Positions 7,910-16,223 of a DNA stretch of 64,000 bases are shown here, piece by piece (within the stretch, counting starts at the first letter, position 1; each line of letters opens with the position of its first letter). The notes below the pieces were generated by a model that saw only the letters and a list, made by a program, of their open reading frames with translations, had not been told where the DNA came from and did not search any database. This stretch comes from 79-D21 sp964521575. Lineage in GTDB: Bacteria; Synergistota; Synergistia; Synergistales; 79-D21. Location of the stretch: assembly GCA_964521575.1 (NCBI GenBank), contig CAZFSR010000002.1:1-64000 (forward strand). Direction: 5' to 3'. The translations under genes were made by a program, and so were the position numbers.

Positions 7910-8881
7910 ATGCACCGAGCCAAGGTCATCGCGTTCCGTTCCGACCAACCCGCCACCTGGCAGGAACTGCTCGAGGAGTTCCTCACCTTCAAACGAGCCC
8001 AGGGAAGAAGCCCGCGCACCCTCCAGGACTACGACGGCACCGTGAATCTCTTCTTCAAGCGGTATCCCCTCTCCTGGAACAGCCCCAACCTCAAGATGCA
8101 CCTCATGGACTTCCTGACGAAATCGAAATGCCCCGCCACCTACAACATCCGGCTTGCCTACCTCAAGTGCTTCTTCTCCTGGCTCGTGGACGAGGAGATC
8201 GTTTCGGCCAACCCCCTCTCAGGCTTCAAGCAAAGGAAGGAATCCCCAAGGATCGTCAACATCGCACCCAAGGTATTGAAGGAACTGCTCACCCTGCCGA
8301 AACTCTCCACCTACTCGGGGCTTAGGGACTATGCCCTGCTCCTGTTGCACCTGGACACCGGTATAAGGCCCCTGGAAGCCCTCACCCTTTTGCCTTCCGA
8401 CTTCAACTATCGGGGCAGGGAGGTCACAGTCAGGGCTGAAAACGCAAAGACAAGGATCAGTAGAACCCTCCCTTTGTCGGACATCACGGCCAAGGCGATC
8501 AAAAAGCTATTGGAGACACGCCCTTCGAAGTGGAATGGAGAATCCCCAGTGTTCGCCAACTGGGAGGGGAATGTCATGCGGGTAGAAACCTGGGCCCAAC
8601 GGGTGAAGGAACTCTATGCCACGAAGCTAGGGGTTTCCCTTAGGCCCTACGACCTGCGCCATGCCTTCGCGTTGAATTTCCTTCGAAACGGCGGCAACGT
8701 GTTTGCCCTGCAGCGGATCATGGGGCACTCGAACCTTGACATGACGAAACGGTACCTGGCCCTGACCCAGGGAGACATCCAGGGGGAGCACGCGAAGTCC
8801 AGTCCCTTGACGAAGATCGCCGGAAGGAAGGCCAGGGCAGTGAGATTAAGCACAGGAAAGGAGGAATCCGAAGAGGATTAG
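7910..8881 (+). CDS. Tyrosine recombinase / integrase
   Basis: 323 residues from ATG 7910, chosen for the strong GGAAAGGAGG upstream. An N-terminal SAM-like core-binding domain (about residues 14-105) precedes the catalytic domain. Catalytic positions: Arg153 (TGIRPLEA), Lys180, Arg250 in YDLRHAF, His273 in MGHSNLDMTKRY and Tyr282. The usual first His of His-x-x-Arg is Tyr247, as in a subset of the family. It should catalyse site-specific strand exchange. A close, broken homologue lies at 28716-29560. Both are transcribed away from a run of minus-strand cargo genes, which suggests each recombinase moves or collects that cargo. Confidence 0.9.
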   Translation: MHRAKVIAFRSDQPATWQELLEEFLTFKRAQGRSPRTLQDYDGTVNLFFKRYPLSWNSPNLKMHLMDFLTKSKCPATYNIRLAYLKCFFSWLVDEEIVSANPLSGFKQRKESPRIVNIAPKVLKELLTLPKLSTYSGLRDYALLLLHLDTGIRPLEALTLLPSDFNYRGREVTVRAENAKTRISRTLPLSDITAKAIKKLLETRPSKWNGESPVFANWEGNVMRVETWAQRVKELYATKLGVSLRPYDLRHAFALNFLRNGGNVFALQRIMGHSNLDMTKRYLALTQGDIQGEHAKSSPLTKIAGRKARAVRLSTGKEESEED

Positions 8882-9004
8882 AAAGAGGTTCCCGGTTCGG
8901 GTACGGCTTTCAAGGTTCGGATCGGAAAACCTTGCAAAAGCTGTCACCGTATCAAGACTGGAAAGGTTAATGTATTCAGTCAAATGAAACATCAATTTTC
9001 ATTG

Positions 9005-9036
9005 GTTGTCTATCAGGAAATCCCCTAGTTTGGACA
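9005..9036. promoter_or_regulatory. Dispersed GGGATTCCCTGATAGAC-type element
   Basis: It is an almost exact inverted copy of 53196-53228: on the minus strand GTCCAA-CTAGGGGATTTCC-TGATAGACAA. Related copies are at 1624-1652, 2771-2800 and 19081-19096. This copy lies just after the recombinase gene. Confidence 0.5.
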
Positions 9037-9168
9037 CAATTCCCTGCGGATTGGAGGCAAGGATCAAACCGGAGGAATCGGATACGTGGTTTAGCGGATG
9101 TTGCTTGGTGTGCAAAGGAGGTAGAACGGCCCTGGGTGGAAGTCGACACCCGGGAGTCCTCCTCCCGT

Positions 9169-9198
9169 GCCCCGGCCCTGAAAAGCCGGGGCTTTTTT
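9169..9198 (+). terminator. Rho-independent terminator
   Basis: GCCCCGGC and GCCGGGGC pair around a CTGAAAA-type loop, followed by six T. It separates the recombinase gene from the small-protein cassette that starts at 9230. Confidence 0.85.
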
Positions 9199-9229
9199 CG
9201 TGCTCACAACTCGAAAGGAGAAATGTCTT

Positions 9230-9421
9230 GTGTGTCGAAAGCCGGTCGTTCAACTCATAGGTGAGGACGGGAACGTCTTCAACCTGTTGGGCATCTGTTC
9301 AAGAGCACTCAAAAAGGCTGGACGTTTCGAGGAGGCCAAGGCCATGCAGGAACGGGTCTTCAAGGCTGCAAGCTACGAGGAAGCCCTGTCCATCATGGGC
9401 GAGTACGTCGAGATCCAGTGA
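9230..9421 (+). CDS. Small plasmid/ICE-type protein
   Basis: 63 residues from GTG 9230, with GAAAGGAG at 9213-9220. The sequence VQLIGEDGNVFNLLGICSRA followed by ALKKAGRFEEAKAMQERVF and SYEEALSIMGEYVEI matches a small helical protein often carried on conjugative elements and phages of Firmicutes and relatives (recalled, not searched). No catalytic residues. It is the first gene of a cassette of five short genes with overlapping or tightly spaced ends, so they are probably co-transcribed. Confidence 0.7.
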   Translation: MCRKPVVQLIGEDGNVFNLLGICSRALKKAGRFEEAKAMQERVFKAASYEEALSIMGEYVEIQ

Positions 9422-9436
9422 AGGGAGGTGATTGCC

Positions 9437-9604
9437 ATGAAGTTCTGCGAGATCTGCGGCAAGGCCATATCCAACACTGAATCCCTCCGCCACAACATGG
9501 GGCCGGTCTGCTGGAAGAGGCACAAGGCCTGGAGGGAACAACTGTCCCGAATCGGAAGGGAAGAGGCCCTGGGCTCTAGGCATGAGGAGGTGCGGACGGC
9601 ATGA
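9437..9604 (+). CDS. Small zinc-ribbon-like protein (DUF6011-like)
   Basis: 55 residues from ATG 9437, 10 bases after AAGGGAGG. It begins MKFCEICGKAISN and continues RHNMGPVCWKRH: a Cys-x-x-Cys plus GPVC arrangement typical of tiny zinc-binding proteins on mobile elements. The stop overlaps the next start by four bases (ATGA), which implies translational coupling to the DUF2958 gene. Confidence 0.65.
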   Translation: MKFCEICGKAISNTESLRHNMGPVCWKRHKAWREQLSRIGREEALGSRHEEVRTA

Positions 9605-9927
9605 AATTGCTGACCAAGGAGATCCTGGCCAAGCTGGCGAAGCTCTACTCCACCGAGGACACCTCTCTTGAAGAAAAGATTGTCGCCTGCAAGTTCTTCA
9701 CTCCTGACAGCTCGTGGACCTGGTATGTCTTGGAGGGCCAGGAACAAGCTGACGGCAACGTGGTCTTCTTCGGCTGGGTGGTGGGCTTGGAGCGAGAATT
9801 CGGCTACTTCACCCTGCGGGAGCTGGAAAGCGTAAGGGGTCCTTTGGGCCTGCCCATCGAGCGAGATCTGCACTTCAAGCCGAGGCCGTTGAAGGAGGTC
9901 ATGGCCTACCATGGCGAAACCGTTTGA
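9601..9927 (+). CDS. DUF2958 family protein
   Basis: This 108-residue protein overlaps the upstream gene at ATGA. The whole length is the DUF2958 pattern: MKLLTKEILAKLAKLYSTED, VACKFFTPDSSWTWYVLEG, FFGWVVGLEREFGYFTLREL, ESVRGPLGLPIERDLHF. The family is found on plasmids, ICEs and phages, often next to antirestriction-type or single-strand-binding genes. Biochemical role is unknown. It supports the view that 9.2-10.7 kb is a piece of a conjugative or plasmid-derived element. Confidence 0.85.
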   Translation: MKLLTKEILAKLAKLYSTEDTSLEEKIVACKFFTPDSSWTWYVLEGQEQADGNVVFFGWVVGLEREFGYFTLRELESVRGPLGLPIERDLHFKPRPLKEVMAYHGETV

Positions 9928-10045
9928 ACGGATAGTCGAGTTCTTCTGTGACGGGGATCGGTGCCCCTTGTGGCTGAGGTGCCTGGTCCAAGTCCGCTGG
10001 TTGATCTTTCTAGTTGGGATAGGAAAGGAGGGAACGCAATGCTGA
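9911..10045 (+). CDS. Short overlapping ORF, possible small protein
   Basis: ATG 9911 lies inside the end of the DUF2958 gene and opens 44 residues (MAKPFERIVEFFCDGDRCPL, then a hydrophobic stretch WLIFLVGI). It ends at 10045, overlapping the next start at 10039, whose ribosome binding site is inside it. The chain of overlaps is what an operon of coupled small genes looks like, but no family is recognised. Confidence 0.4.
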   Translation: MAKPFERIVEFFCDGDRCPLWLRCLVQVRWLIFLVGIGKEGTQC

Positions 10046-10212
10046 AGTTTTCAGACGGGGAGGAGTTCGACACAAGCGGGGAACTGCGAGTCGAGTGCCG
10101 GAAGGACGGCTGTTACGTCGTCGGCGAGGGGATGCTGGTCCCGGTTTCGGACCGGAAGGAAGGCGAGGAGCTCATCCAGGAGTTGACTGAAAGGGAGCGA
10201 AAACCCGAATAG
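10039..10212 (+). CDS. Small ICE/plasmid-associated protein
   Basis: 57 residues from ATG 10039 after AGGAAAGGAGG. It begins MLKFSDGEEFDTSGELRVE and continues RKDGCYVVGEGMLVPVSDR, a small acidic beta-rich protein that I recall from the same mobile-element cassettes as DUF2958. No enzyme motif. It is the last of the tight cassette; a 160-base gap follows. Confidence 0.65.
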   Translation: MLKFSDGEEFDTSGELRVECRKDGCYVVGEGMLVPVSDRKEGEELIQELTERERKPE

Positions 10213-10372
10213 CCCCGTTTAAACGGCCAATAACGGGTGTCGAGGGGGGCAGCCAGTAAATTGTGTTGCCTCGAAATCTTTCACCCCCTAGCGAACGGAA
10301 TAACCCCGAAATCGAGAACTTCCTCGGTAAGCTTCGACCCGTTTTGAATTTCTCCGAAAGGAAGGGATCCCA

Positions 10373-10696
10373 TTGAAGAAAACGATCAAACTGGCTGTCC
10401 TGGTGATGGGATGGCTGATGTCGCTGTGGACTTGTGCCGAAGCGGGAGTGCTGACCATCGGAAAGACGATCCTGAGGGGCGGCAACCCGTTGCTCTGGTT
10501 CTGGGCCGGAGTCCAGGGCCTCATGAAGCTCCTTGAGGCACACCCGACGGCAACGAAGACGATCCTGGGAACATCCATCGCCATGCAGCTTGTAGGGATC
10601 GTCCGGGGCAAGGGCGGATTCCCATGGACGTTGCTTTTGCTGGCCGTGACGCTTCTGGCGGCCGTGGCGCTGGTCGTCATGCTCAGACGTAAGTGA
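10373..10696 (+). CDS. Small membrane protein with signal peptide
   Basis: 107 residues from TTG 10373 with GAAAGGAAGGG upstream. Signal peptide 1-24 (LAVLVMGWLMSLWTCAEA) precedes a central region and a strong C-terminal membrane helix (WTLLLLAVTLLAAVALVVML) ending in RRK. Size and layout resemble TrbC/VirB2-like pilins of conjugation systems, but no motif proves it and no other T4SS gene is present here. The neighbouring mobile-element cassette makes a conjugation link possible. Confidence 0.5.
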   Translation: MKKTIKLAVLVMGWLMSLWTCAEAGVLTIGKTILRGGNPLLWFWAGVQGLMKLLEAHPTATKTILGTSIAMQLVGIVRGKGGFPWTLLLLAVTLLAAVALVVMLRRK

Positions 10697-10817
10697 ATTC
10701 ATGAGGGAGGGGCCTGCACCTTGGGTCCCTCCCTTTCTTGGCCTGACTGGGATTATTTTTTGCAGTGCCTTGACTGTAATGAAGGGGGTTCCTGAATGGC
10801 TAGGTGGCAGCAGCCTG

Positions 10818-10964
10818 TTTCCCCCTTTTCCCCCTCATTCCCCCAAAAAATAATATAAAAAGTAGAGAGTGGCAGGTGGAAGGATGTAGGTAGCTCTCCC
10901 GACCAAGGCACTCAGCTATCCATTTTTTATATTTGGGAAAAGGGGGAAATGGGGGAAATGGGGG
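10818..10964. repeat. Large G/C-tract inverted repeat
   Basis: Repeated C5 runs at 10818-10844 face repeated G4-G5 runs at 10935-10964, each continuing into matched A/T-rich arms. The arms would form a long imperfect stem around a loop of about 90 bases. The G-rich strand has four closely spaced G runs and could form a G-quadruplex. It lies in the gap 10697-10997, which has no gene. Confidence 0.6.
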
Positions 10965-10997
10965 AATTTCCCCCCCTGCAGCAAGGCCCACACTCCC

Positions 10998-11720
10998 TTA
11001 CGGCAGACGATAGGTCATCGACATCGAAAGGCCAGTTGAGTCGATCTCGGGGTTCTCGGGCAACGTGCGCAGTGATCCTTCCTCCCCGTCTATCGTCACG
11101 AGCGCGGCCAGGGCATCAAGGATGTCGTCGGTGAGGATCTTACCCTTGAGTGAAGTCATCCCAAACAGCAAAAGGTCCTTCACTTCAGGTAAGAAAGGAA
11201 GAAGAACGCCTATCCTTTCTTCCGTGCCAACCCACTCCTTCTTGTTTGCCTTCATGGACCGCATCCTTGCCAAACCCCAGAAACAGACTTCGGGGTGGAT
11301 CTCCATGAACACCTCACGGGCATCGGCATGATCCTGGAGGAAGGAATCGACCTCGCGCATTTTCGGCATGATAGCCCAGGTGAACACCGGAAGCTTCCTT
11401 CCCGTACACTCGAAGTTGATCCTCGAAGCCTCGTCATACGTTTTCGCATAAAGAGCCTTGCGGCATGGAACGACAAAAACGCTACTTCCGCGAGGTTGTC
11501 CCAATGCCTTTCTCGCATCCTTATCACATAGCCTTTCTTCATATCCATCCTCGCAAGTCCTAAAACCAATCGGGATATCTATGGCAATACAATCCGCGTC
11601 TTTATGAACCTTCCATAATTCGCTGATGGTCGGATAGACTTCAAGCCTTTCCTTCCCAGTGCTGTCCTTTACTGCAGCTAGCCATCCCGCCTTGCACCCA
11701 TCGACCCCTATTTTCTTCAT
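10998..11720 (-). CDS. DUF429 family protein (RNase H-fold, predicted nuclease)
   Basis: 240 residues from ATG 11720. The start MKKIGVDGCKAGWLAAVKD is the diagnostic N-terminus of DUF429 (Pfam PF04250), with the first acidic residue in GVDGC. CIAIDIPIGF and ARKALGQPRGSSVFVVPCR follow, and a C-terminal ILTDDILDALAALVT holds the last conserved acidic pair. The family has an RNase H-like fold and is annotated as a predicted nuclease, substrate unknown. It is monocistronic on the minus strand. Confidence 0.85.
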   Translation of the reverse strand: MKKIGVDGCKAGWLAAVKDSTGKERLEVYPTISELWKVHKDADCIAIDIPIGFRTCEDGYEERLCDKDARKALGQPRGSSVFVVPCRKALYAKTYDEASRINFECTGRKLPVFTWAIMPKMREVDSFLQDHADAREVFMEIHPEVCFWGLARMRSMKANKKEWVGTEERIGVLLPFLPEVKDLLLFGMTSLKGKILTDDILDALAALVTIDGEEGSLRTLPENPEIDSTGLSMSMTYRLP

Positions 11721-11897
11721 CGTCGGTATCACCCCTAGAGAAGATTCAAATTCCCATCCACTGGGAACCATACCACCATAGTCCTATTCAGCTATAAATT
11801 ATTATTCGTATTTGCGTAGTTTTACCCATTCGCATAAAGTACCATTATGGCATCTTCAAACAAACACAAAAACCATCACACAGGGAGGTGACTTTAC

Positions 11898-12137
11898 ATG
11901 GTGGAGAAGCAAAGGCGTGTTCGCAGACCTCTTGAGGAACGGCTGAAGGAAGCCCAGGACAAGGCCAGGAAACTAAGGGCCAAAGCCAAGGAGAAGGAAT
12001 CGAAGGCCATGATGCACGTGGTAGCGGCGATCTTCGAAATGGCCGAGTTCGACCTGACCGAAGAAATGGTCGACGAGATCATCAAGACAAAGGGCGAAGC
12101 TGCCAAGGAAGTGGCGGAGAAGATATTGGGCAAGTAG
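11898..12137 (+). CDS. Small basic coiled-coil protein
   Basis: 79 residues, ATG 11898 after ACAGGGAGGTG. Residues 1-40 are highly charged and helical (RLKEAQDKARKLRAKAKEKE); the rest is a second helical part. It resembles small accessory proteins of mobilisation modules by composition only. A terminator follows at 12187. Confidence 0.55.
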   Translation: MVEKQRRVRRPLEERLKEAQDKARKLRAKAKEKESKAMMHVVAAIFEMAEFDLTEEMVDEIIKTKGEAAKEVAEKILGK

Positions 12138-12186
12138 ACACCAAGGGGATACAGGGGAATCGAGAGTCAAAGGATTGAAAGAAAAG

Positions 12187-12221
12187 ACGGAGCCTCCTGG
12201 ATAGGGGGCTCCGTTTGTTTG
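12187..12221 (+). terminator. Rho-independent terminator
   Basis: ACGGAGCC (12187-12194) pairs with GGCTCCGT (12207-12214), then a T-rich tail. It ends the unit of the small coiled-coil gene. The rest of the gap 12222-12452 shows nothing recognisable. Confidence 0.8.
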
Positions 12222-12452
12222 TGGACTGTAGCCTGGTGCTCTGTCCTGAGGAAAAGCTTTTTCTTTGCATACGAGCTAAGGTTGACTGATTCAGCCAAAC
12301 GCAATCTCTGGATCAGTTCTCCGGGGCTAAATCAATGCTGGACACGCCCCCTCAATTCCCAAAGCCCCTTATATGTAAAATAATATTCACAAGAACTTGC
12401 TTATTTATTTTATGTTTAACTATAAGCTCAAATAACTTGTTTGTATCTGCTT

Positions 12453-12767
12453 TTAGTTTATGTAATAAACAGCAAGACAGCCTGCTATTATCCGTATTAA
12501 AAAACCAGACAAGGGATAAGTTATGCCCAACATAAGAGCAAACAAAAAATCAGCAATAGTGCAAATCATAAAAAGATAGGCACCCCATTTTTCCATTTTC
12601 CACATGCCATAGCAACTTGCGCCAGTTAATATAGTCAGAAGGGTTATCAATATTGTTATTTGAAGCGACATATCAGAAATGATCAATAATATATAAACGA
12701 AAGATATAGCGATCGATAAATAACAGTATACACAAACACCCGTTATGATTTTTGGGCGATCAGACAT
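12453..12767 (-). CDS. Small four-helix membrane protein
   Basis: 104 residues from the second ATG (12767), which has AAAGGGG at good spacing; the first ATG at 12773 is too close. Four hydrophobic segments fill the sequence, with a conserved-looking YGMWKMEKWGAY turn in the middle that is common in small uncharacterised membrane proteins. AT-rich, as is the next gene. Function unknown. Confidence 0.6.
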   Translation of the reverse strand: MSDRPKIITGVCVYCYLSIAISFVYILLIISDMSLQITILITLLTILTGASCYGMWKMEKWGAYLFMICTIADFLFALMLGITYPLSGFLIRIIAGCLAVYYIN

Positions 12768-12801
12768 ATTCATATCCCCTTTGCATTACAGCCTATTTTC
12801 C

Positions 12802-13875
12802 CTAAAACTTAATATCTGGTTGATTCGTTTTTTCTATATGTATTCTTTTTATGTAAGATTTATCCAACAAATAACAATCTTCTCCATACCGTATTAATAT
12901 CCAGTAACCAATAAAATCTTGTCGGATGTATTCACCTGTAATTTCAGTATAATCTAACGATTTTATTCTCACTTCTACTTTAGTTTCATATCCGTCTGTT
13001 GCAATAAAGCTTGTGCGAACAATTGTGCTCTTTGTATTTTTATACCCATCAAGCACCTTGGCAAATGGCAGTTCTTGTTTTTTCTTAGGCGAAAGCATAT
13101 TATATGCTCCCTCATAATCTTTTTTTCCAATTTTTTCGTAATATGATTGAACAAATAGCTCTTCATGTGAGATGTTTTCGATTGTTTTTGTCGTTTCTTT
13201 AGATTCGCTATTTTCATCTATTTCTATTATATCAGTGGTTTTAAACAGATCTTCTTTTGTGATATTAGTCGGCTCTAATTCGTATTTCTTAGGCATTTTT
13301 TCAAAGGTTAAGAAAGCACTAAATACAAAAATTAATATAGCTCCAATCATTATTGCCTTTAGTTCATTGTAACTGTTTTTTTGTTTATTTTTGAGGTCCG
13401 TTGTATTTTCATTTTTTTCTTTATTATATCCATTATATTTTGTATCTCTTTGCAATAGAACTTCTTTTTTAAATTCATGATATTCATTAAATACATACAA
13501 ACAATATGCCATCACTAAAACTACAGTCAGCTCTAAAGTTATTGTAGTTTTAGTTTGAATAATATCACCATTTTTTACATACTGAAAATTTGTTAATATA
13601 TTATATATTTTATAAGTACTGTTGAATATTTCATAACCGCATGCAATTCTTGATTTTATTTTATAAATAATAAACATAATAACACCAATTTCCACTATGC
13701 TAATAAGGATTAGATCAACATCTGGAGATGTTTGATGTTTTACTAAAGCAACAAATGCATTAGCGATTTTAAAGAATAAAACTGTTAACGCCAGATAGAC
13801 AGCAATTTTCGCTTTTTCATCCGTTGATCGCCCAAGCATTCTTTCATCACATCCATTTTTTGTCGTTCTTTTCAC
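12802..13875 (-). CDS. AT-rich membrane protein with C-terminal NTF2-like domain
   Basis: 357 residues from GTG 13875; no good ribosome binding site is seen, so the start is uncertain. Several N-terminal membrane segments precede a charged linker and one more membrane helix (AIMIGAILIFVFSAFLTF, about 178-195). The C-terminal 110 residues (FVQSYYEKIGKKDYEGAYNM, then LPFAKVLDGYKN) have the layout of an NTF2/DUF4878-like extracytoplasmic fold. Its base composition is far more AT-rich than the GC-rich recombinase or nuclease genes, a sign of separate origin. Function unknown. Confidence 0.55.
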   Translation of the reverse strand: MKRTTKNGCDERMLGRSTDEKAKIAVYLALTVLFFKIANAFVALVKHQTSPDVDLILISIVEIGVIMFIIYKIKSRIACGYEIFNSTYKIYNILTNFQYVKNGDIIQTKTTITLELTVVLVMAYCLYVFNEYHEFKKEVLLQRDTKYNGYNKEKNENTTDLKNKQKNSYNELKAIMIGAILIFVFSAFLTFEKMPKKYELEPTNITKEDLFKTTDIIEIDENSESKETTKTIENISHEELFVQSYYEKIGKKDYEGAYNMLSPKKKQELPFAKVLDGYKNTKSTIVRTSFIATDGYETKVEVRIKSLDYTEITGEYIRQDFIGYWILIRYGEDCYLLDKSYIKRIHIEKTNQPDIKF

Positions 13876-14117
13876 AATGCATTACTGCGCTAGGGTAGCA
13901 TGTGCAACGTATCCTTGCAAATCTTCTGTCTGGTTGCATGGTTTGATTTGATCGCTTTGTTTTTGATTTTGTTTATATCCCTTGTCTCTTTCTAGTCGGA
14001 CAAACCACATATGCGATCCCCGGCCTGATATAACCCTGGGCTCTTCTTCACTCTCCGTCATCCTGTTATAACAAGGAACACTTCTCCGCTCCTCTTATCC
14101 ACCAACAAGTGCAACTA

Positions 14118-14162
14118 CCCTTCAGCAGGCTTCAGTAAGTCGAAACTGAATGGTACTGAAGG
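14118..14162. repeat. 45-bp palindromic CTTCAGTA repeat, copy A
   Basis: Left arm CCCTTCAGCAGGCTTCAGT and right arm ACTGAATGGTACTGAAGG are inverted around AAGTCGAA. Copy B at 16224-16268 differs at three of 45 positions and has the same orientation. Together they bracket the nuclease and regulator genes. The remainder of the gap 13876-14282 has no gene. Confidence 0.75.
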
Positions 14163-14216
14163 CATTTCGGCATTGTTTACTTCCTTCCACCAGAACCCAT
14201 TTCCGCAAGGTAAAGC

Positions 14217-14251
14217 ATAAAAAGAGGGAGTGCCCCGAAAGGACACCCCCT
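14217..14251 (-). terminator. Rho-independent terminator of the nuclease gene
   Basis: Read on the minus strand, GAGGGGGTGTCC and GGGGCACTCCCTC pair around TTTC and are followed by TTTTT. It lies 31 bases after the stop of the gene 14283-15263. Confidence 0.8.
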
Positions 14252-14282
14252 CGTCTCAATCATCACCTACTCACTCGATCCT

Positions 14283-15263
14283 CTAAACGATACCGTACTT
14301 TTTCTTGAATTCCGTGATCCAGTCTTTATGGATTGGCATATTTTCTCCAGCCGCTAGCACTTCCTGGACCGTAACGCGTGCGACCCTCGACCGGGCTTCT
14401 TTAGGCAGGGATTCCTCCAACATCGGCCAGAGTCCAGTCTCAGGGTAGGCGGTCCCGTCCACTGTAAAGCCAACTTTGGCTTCATTTATGAAAACCGGAC
14501 TTCGCGCGTCATGCAGCAGCACATAACTCCCCTTTTTCTCAAATGCAAACAGCAATTCCCTGAAGAACTGGTAGTTACTTGCAAACGGGCAAATAGGTCC
14601 CTTGAAAAAATCCGTTTCGAGAAGCCCATTTTCCTTCGCAAGATCCCAATACTTCCTGCCGATATGGCGAAGAAAACAGCTGTTACGACTCCTATTGCAA
14701 GGGTTTGCGCCAGCACAATCTCCCGTTCCAAAGATTGAGCACCCACCGAACTCCTTCTCGGCGAGCTTAACCTCAATGAAAACGTTCGCTTCCCCATCGG
14801 TGAAAGCCACGTCGATTGAAGTGGGTTGCCCAAAGTCTTCGTTGAACACCTCGCGGTCGTCATACTCAAACCTGGCTACGTCACACCTATCGGGTAGATT
14901 GATCTCCTTATCCTTAAGGACTTGTCTTAGGGGCTCGTAATCTTTGAGGGCCGCCATTGAACCGATAAGGTTGAATCCCATCGCTTGGCTGCTAAGACCA
15001 TGGTGTAGGTATTTATGCGCCGGAAAAGGATCATTTGCTGACTTATTCTTGATCTCCTCCTTGATATATTCCCGAACCCCATCAGTGATCAGGTTTTGGT
15101 CCCACATCTTGAAGCTCTCAAGGCAGTAAGGCATATCAGGCTTTGTCTTAAAGCCTTTTTCCGCGAACCATTTGCTTGCGGCTTCCCTGAGTACCTTCTC
15201 GAAATCGGCATACCTCTTATAAGGCCAGGTCTTTGTCAGCTCACGGCTGCTCTTCTTTTCCAA
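14283..15263 (-). CDS. PGN_0703-like PD-(D/E)XK restriction endonuclease, predicted
   Basis: 326 residues from TTG 15263 with GGAGGAA upstream. HHGLSSQAMGFNLIG (about residues 87-101) and the nuclease core (Asp151 in TSIDVAF, Glu164-x-Lys166 in FIEVKLAEKEF) match what I recall of the PGN_0703-type putative restriction endonucleases. A Cys-rich stretch (residues 174-198) may bind zinc. No methyltransferase accompanies it. It is downstream of an HTH regulator on the same strand, ends at a terminator, and the two genes are bracketed by the 45-bp repeats, so they look like one mobile module. It probably cleaves invading DNA. Confidence 0.7.
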   Translation of the reverse strand: MEKKSSRELTKTWPYKRYADFEKVLREAASKWFAEKGFKTKPDMPYCLESFKMWDQNLITDGVREYIKEEIKNKSANDPFPAHKYLHHGLSSQAMGFNLIGSMAALKDYEPLRQVLKDKEINLPDRCDVARFEYDDREVFNEDFGQPTSIDVAFTDGEANVFIEVKLAEKEFGGCSIFGTGDCAGANPCNRSRNSCFLRHIGRKYWDLAKENGLLETDFFKGPICPFASNYQFFRELLFAFEKKGSYVLLHDARSPVFINEAKVGFTVDGTAYPETGLWPMLEESLPKEARSRVARVTVQEVLAAGENMPIHKDWITEFKKKYGIV

Positions 15264-15304
15264 GGCAATTCCTCCGATCGGTAGGTGTGATTATGTGATT
15301 TCCA

Positions 15305-15964
15305 TTAGACTTTATCATCCCACAAAAAACTCTCGTCCATCAGCAGGAAATAGGCTTTCTGGTTCGTGTCATACCCGATGGGCTCCCCGATCTCATCCAG
15401 CAAGGCAAGGTCCCTCTGCACCGTCCTGGTTGTCACGCCGAGTTCCTGGGCCCAGTCGGAGGTCTTGCAGAACTTTCCCCTCTTTAGCCGTTTCAATATC
15501 TTGAGCAGCCTCACAATCCGATCCGTCACCTTATCCTTCATGTTCACCCTTTTCTCCATCGCGGCCTTTGTCTTGATGAGCTTGTACCGGAAGAGTTCCG
15601 GACTTACCCTGAGATCCTGCAGCAGTGACACCTTTCTCGACGGGATGACCAAGTTTCCCGGCAACGGCTTTGTCAGGAATATCTCCAGGCCCCTGCACTC
15701 CTCCCAGAGCTCGATGAAACCCTCCAGTTCCTCAATCGTGCTTTGGGTGGGATCGATGACGATGCAGAAGTATGGGATACCGTAAACGTCAGTGTAACAA
15801 TCCGTCTTGAAGGTCTTCAGTCCCATTCTTTCGGCGTTGCGTTCGACGATCTCGTTTTCCTCGTCCGATAGGCCGTAGGTGAGGATCGTGTCGCGGAAGG
15901 CGTAGTACTCGTCCTTCTTGAAGACCTCGCCGGTCATGGGATTGATCATCTTTTCGATATGCAT
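15305..15964 (-). CDS. HTH-domain regulator of nuclease module (copy 1)
   Basis: 219 residues from ATG 15964 with AGAGGTGG five bases upstream. Residues 1-130 form a domain I do not recognise (MHIEKMINPMTGEVFKKDEY, IPYFCIVIDPTQST). A C-terminal winged helix follows: LLKILKRLKRGKFCKTSDWA, QELGVTTRTVQRDLALLDEI, ending YDTNQKAYFLL. It resembles the HTH of DeoR/WYL-type and BrxR-like regulators, without a WYL domain. It is a close paralogue of 27761-28420. A palindrome GCGACA-N6-TGTCGC lies 36 bases upstream of both copies and is a likely autoregulatory operator. Probably controls the nuclease gene downstream. Confidence 0.75.
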   Translation of the reverse strand: MHIEKMINPMTGEVFKKDEYYAFRDTILTYGLSDEENEIVERNAERMGLKTFKTDCYTDVYGIPYFCIVIDPTQSTIEELEGFIELWEECRGLEIFLTKPLPGNLVIPSRKVSLLQDLRVSPELFRYKLIKTKAAMEKRVNMKDKVTDRIVRLLKILKRLKRGKFCKTSDWAQELGVTTRTVQRDLALLDEIGEPIGYDTNQKAYFLLMDESFLWDDKV

Positions 15965-16000
15965 AAGCACCACCTCTTTATTGCCATTCTATTTGCCCGA

Positions 16001-16018
16001 GCGACAAGGGCATGTCGC
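16001..16018 (-). promoter_or_regulatory. Candidate operator GCGACA-N6-TGTCGC (copy 1)
   Basis: Perfect 6-bp inverted arms around AGGGCA. The same 18 bases stand at the same distance from the paralogous regulator (28458-28475), inside a 150-base conserved upstream region. Confidence 0.6.
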
Positions 16019-16223
16019 GCAAAAAATGGATTGAGCGAGATTCGATTCTCACATTTCCCGCTTTTCCCACTCCCCTGAATAACACCCAGGAACGACAGGA
16101 TAGGACGGTCGGCAAAATAGGAATGGCTCAGACAGATCCCATGGGGGCACTCTTTCAAGGGGAATTACGGGAAAACTGGGAAACGAAGATTGCTACTCTC
16201 ACGATGACAAACAATGCCAGCCG

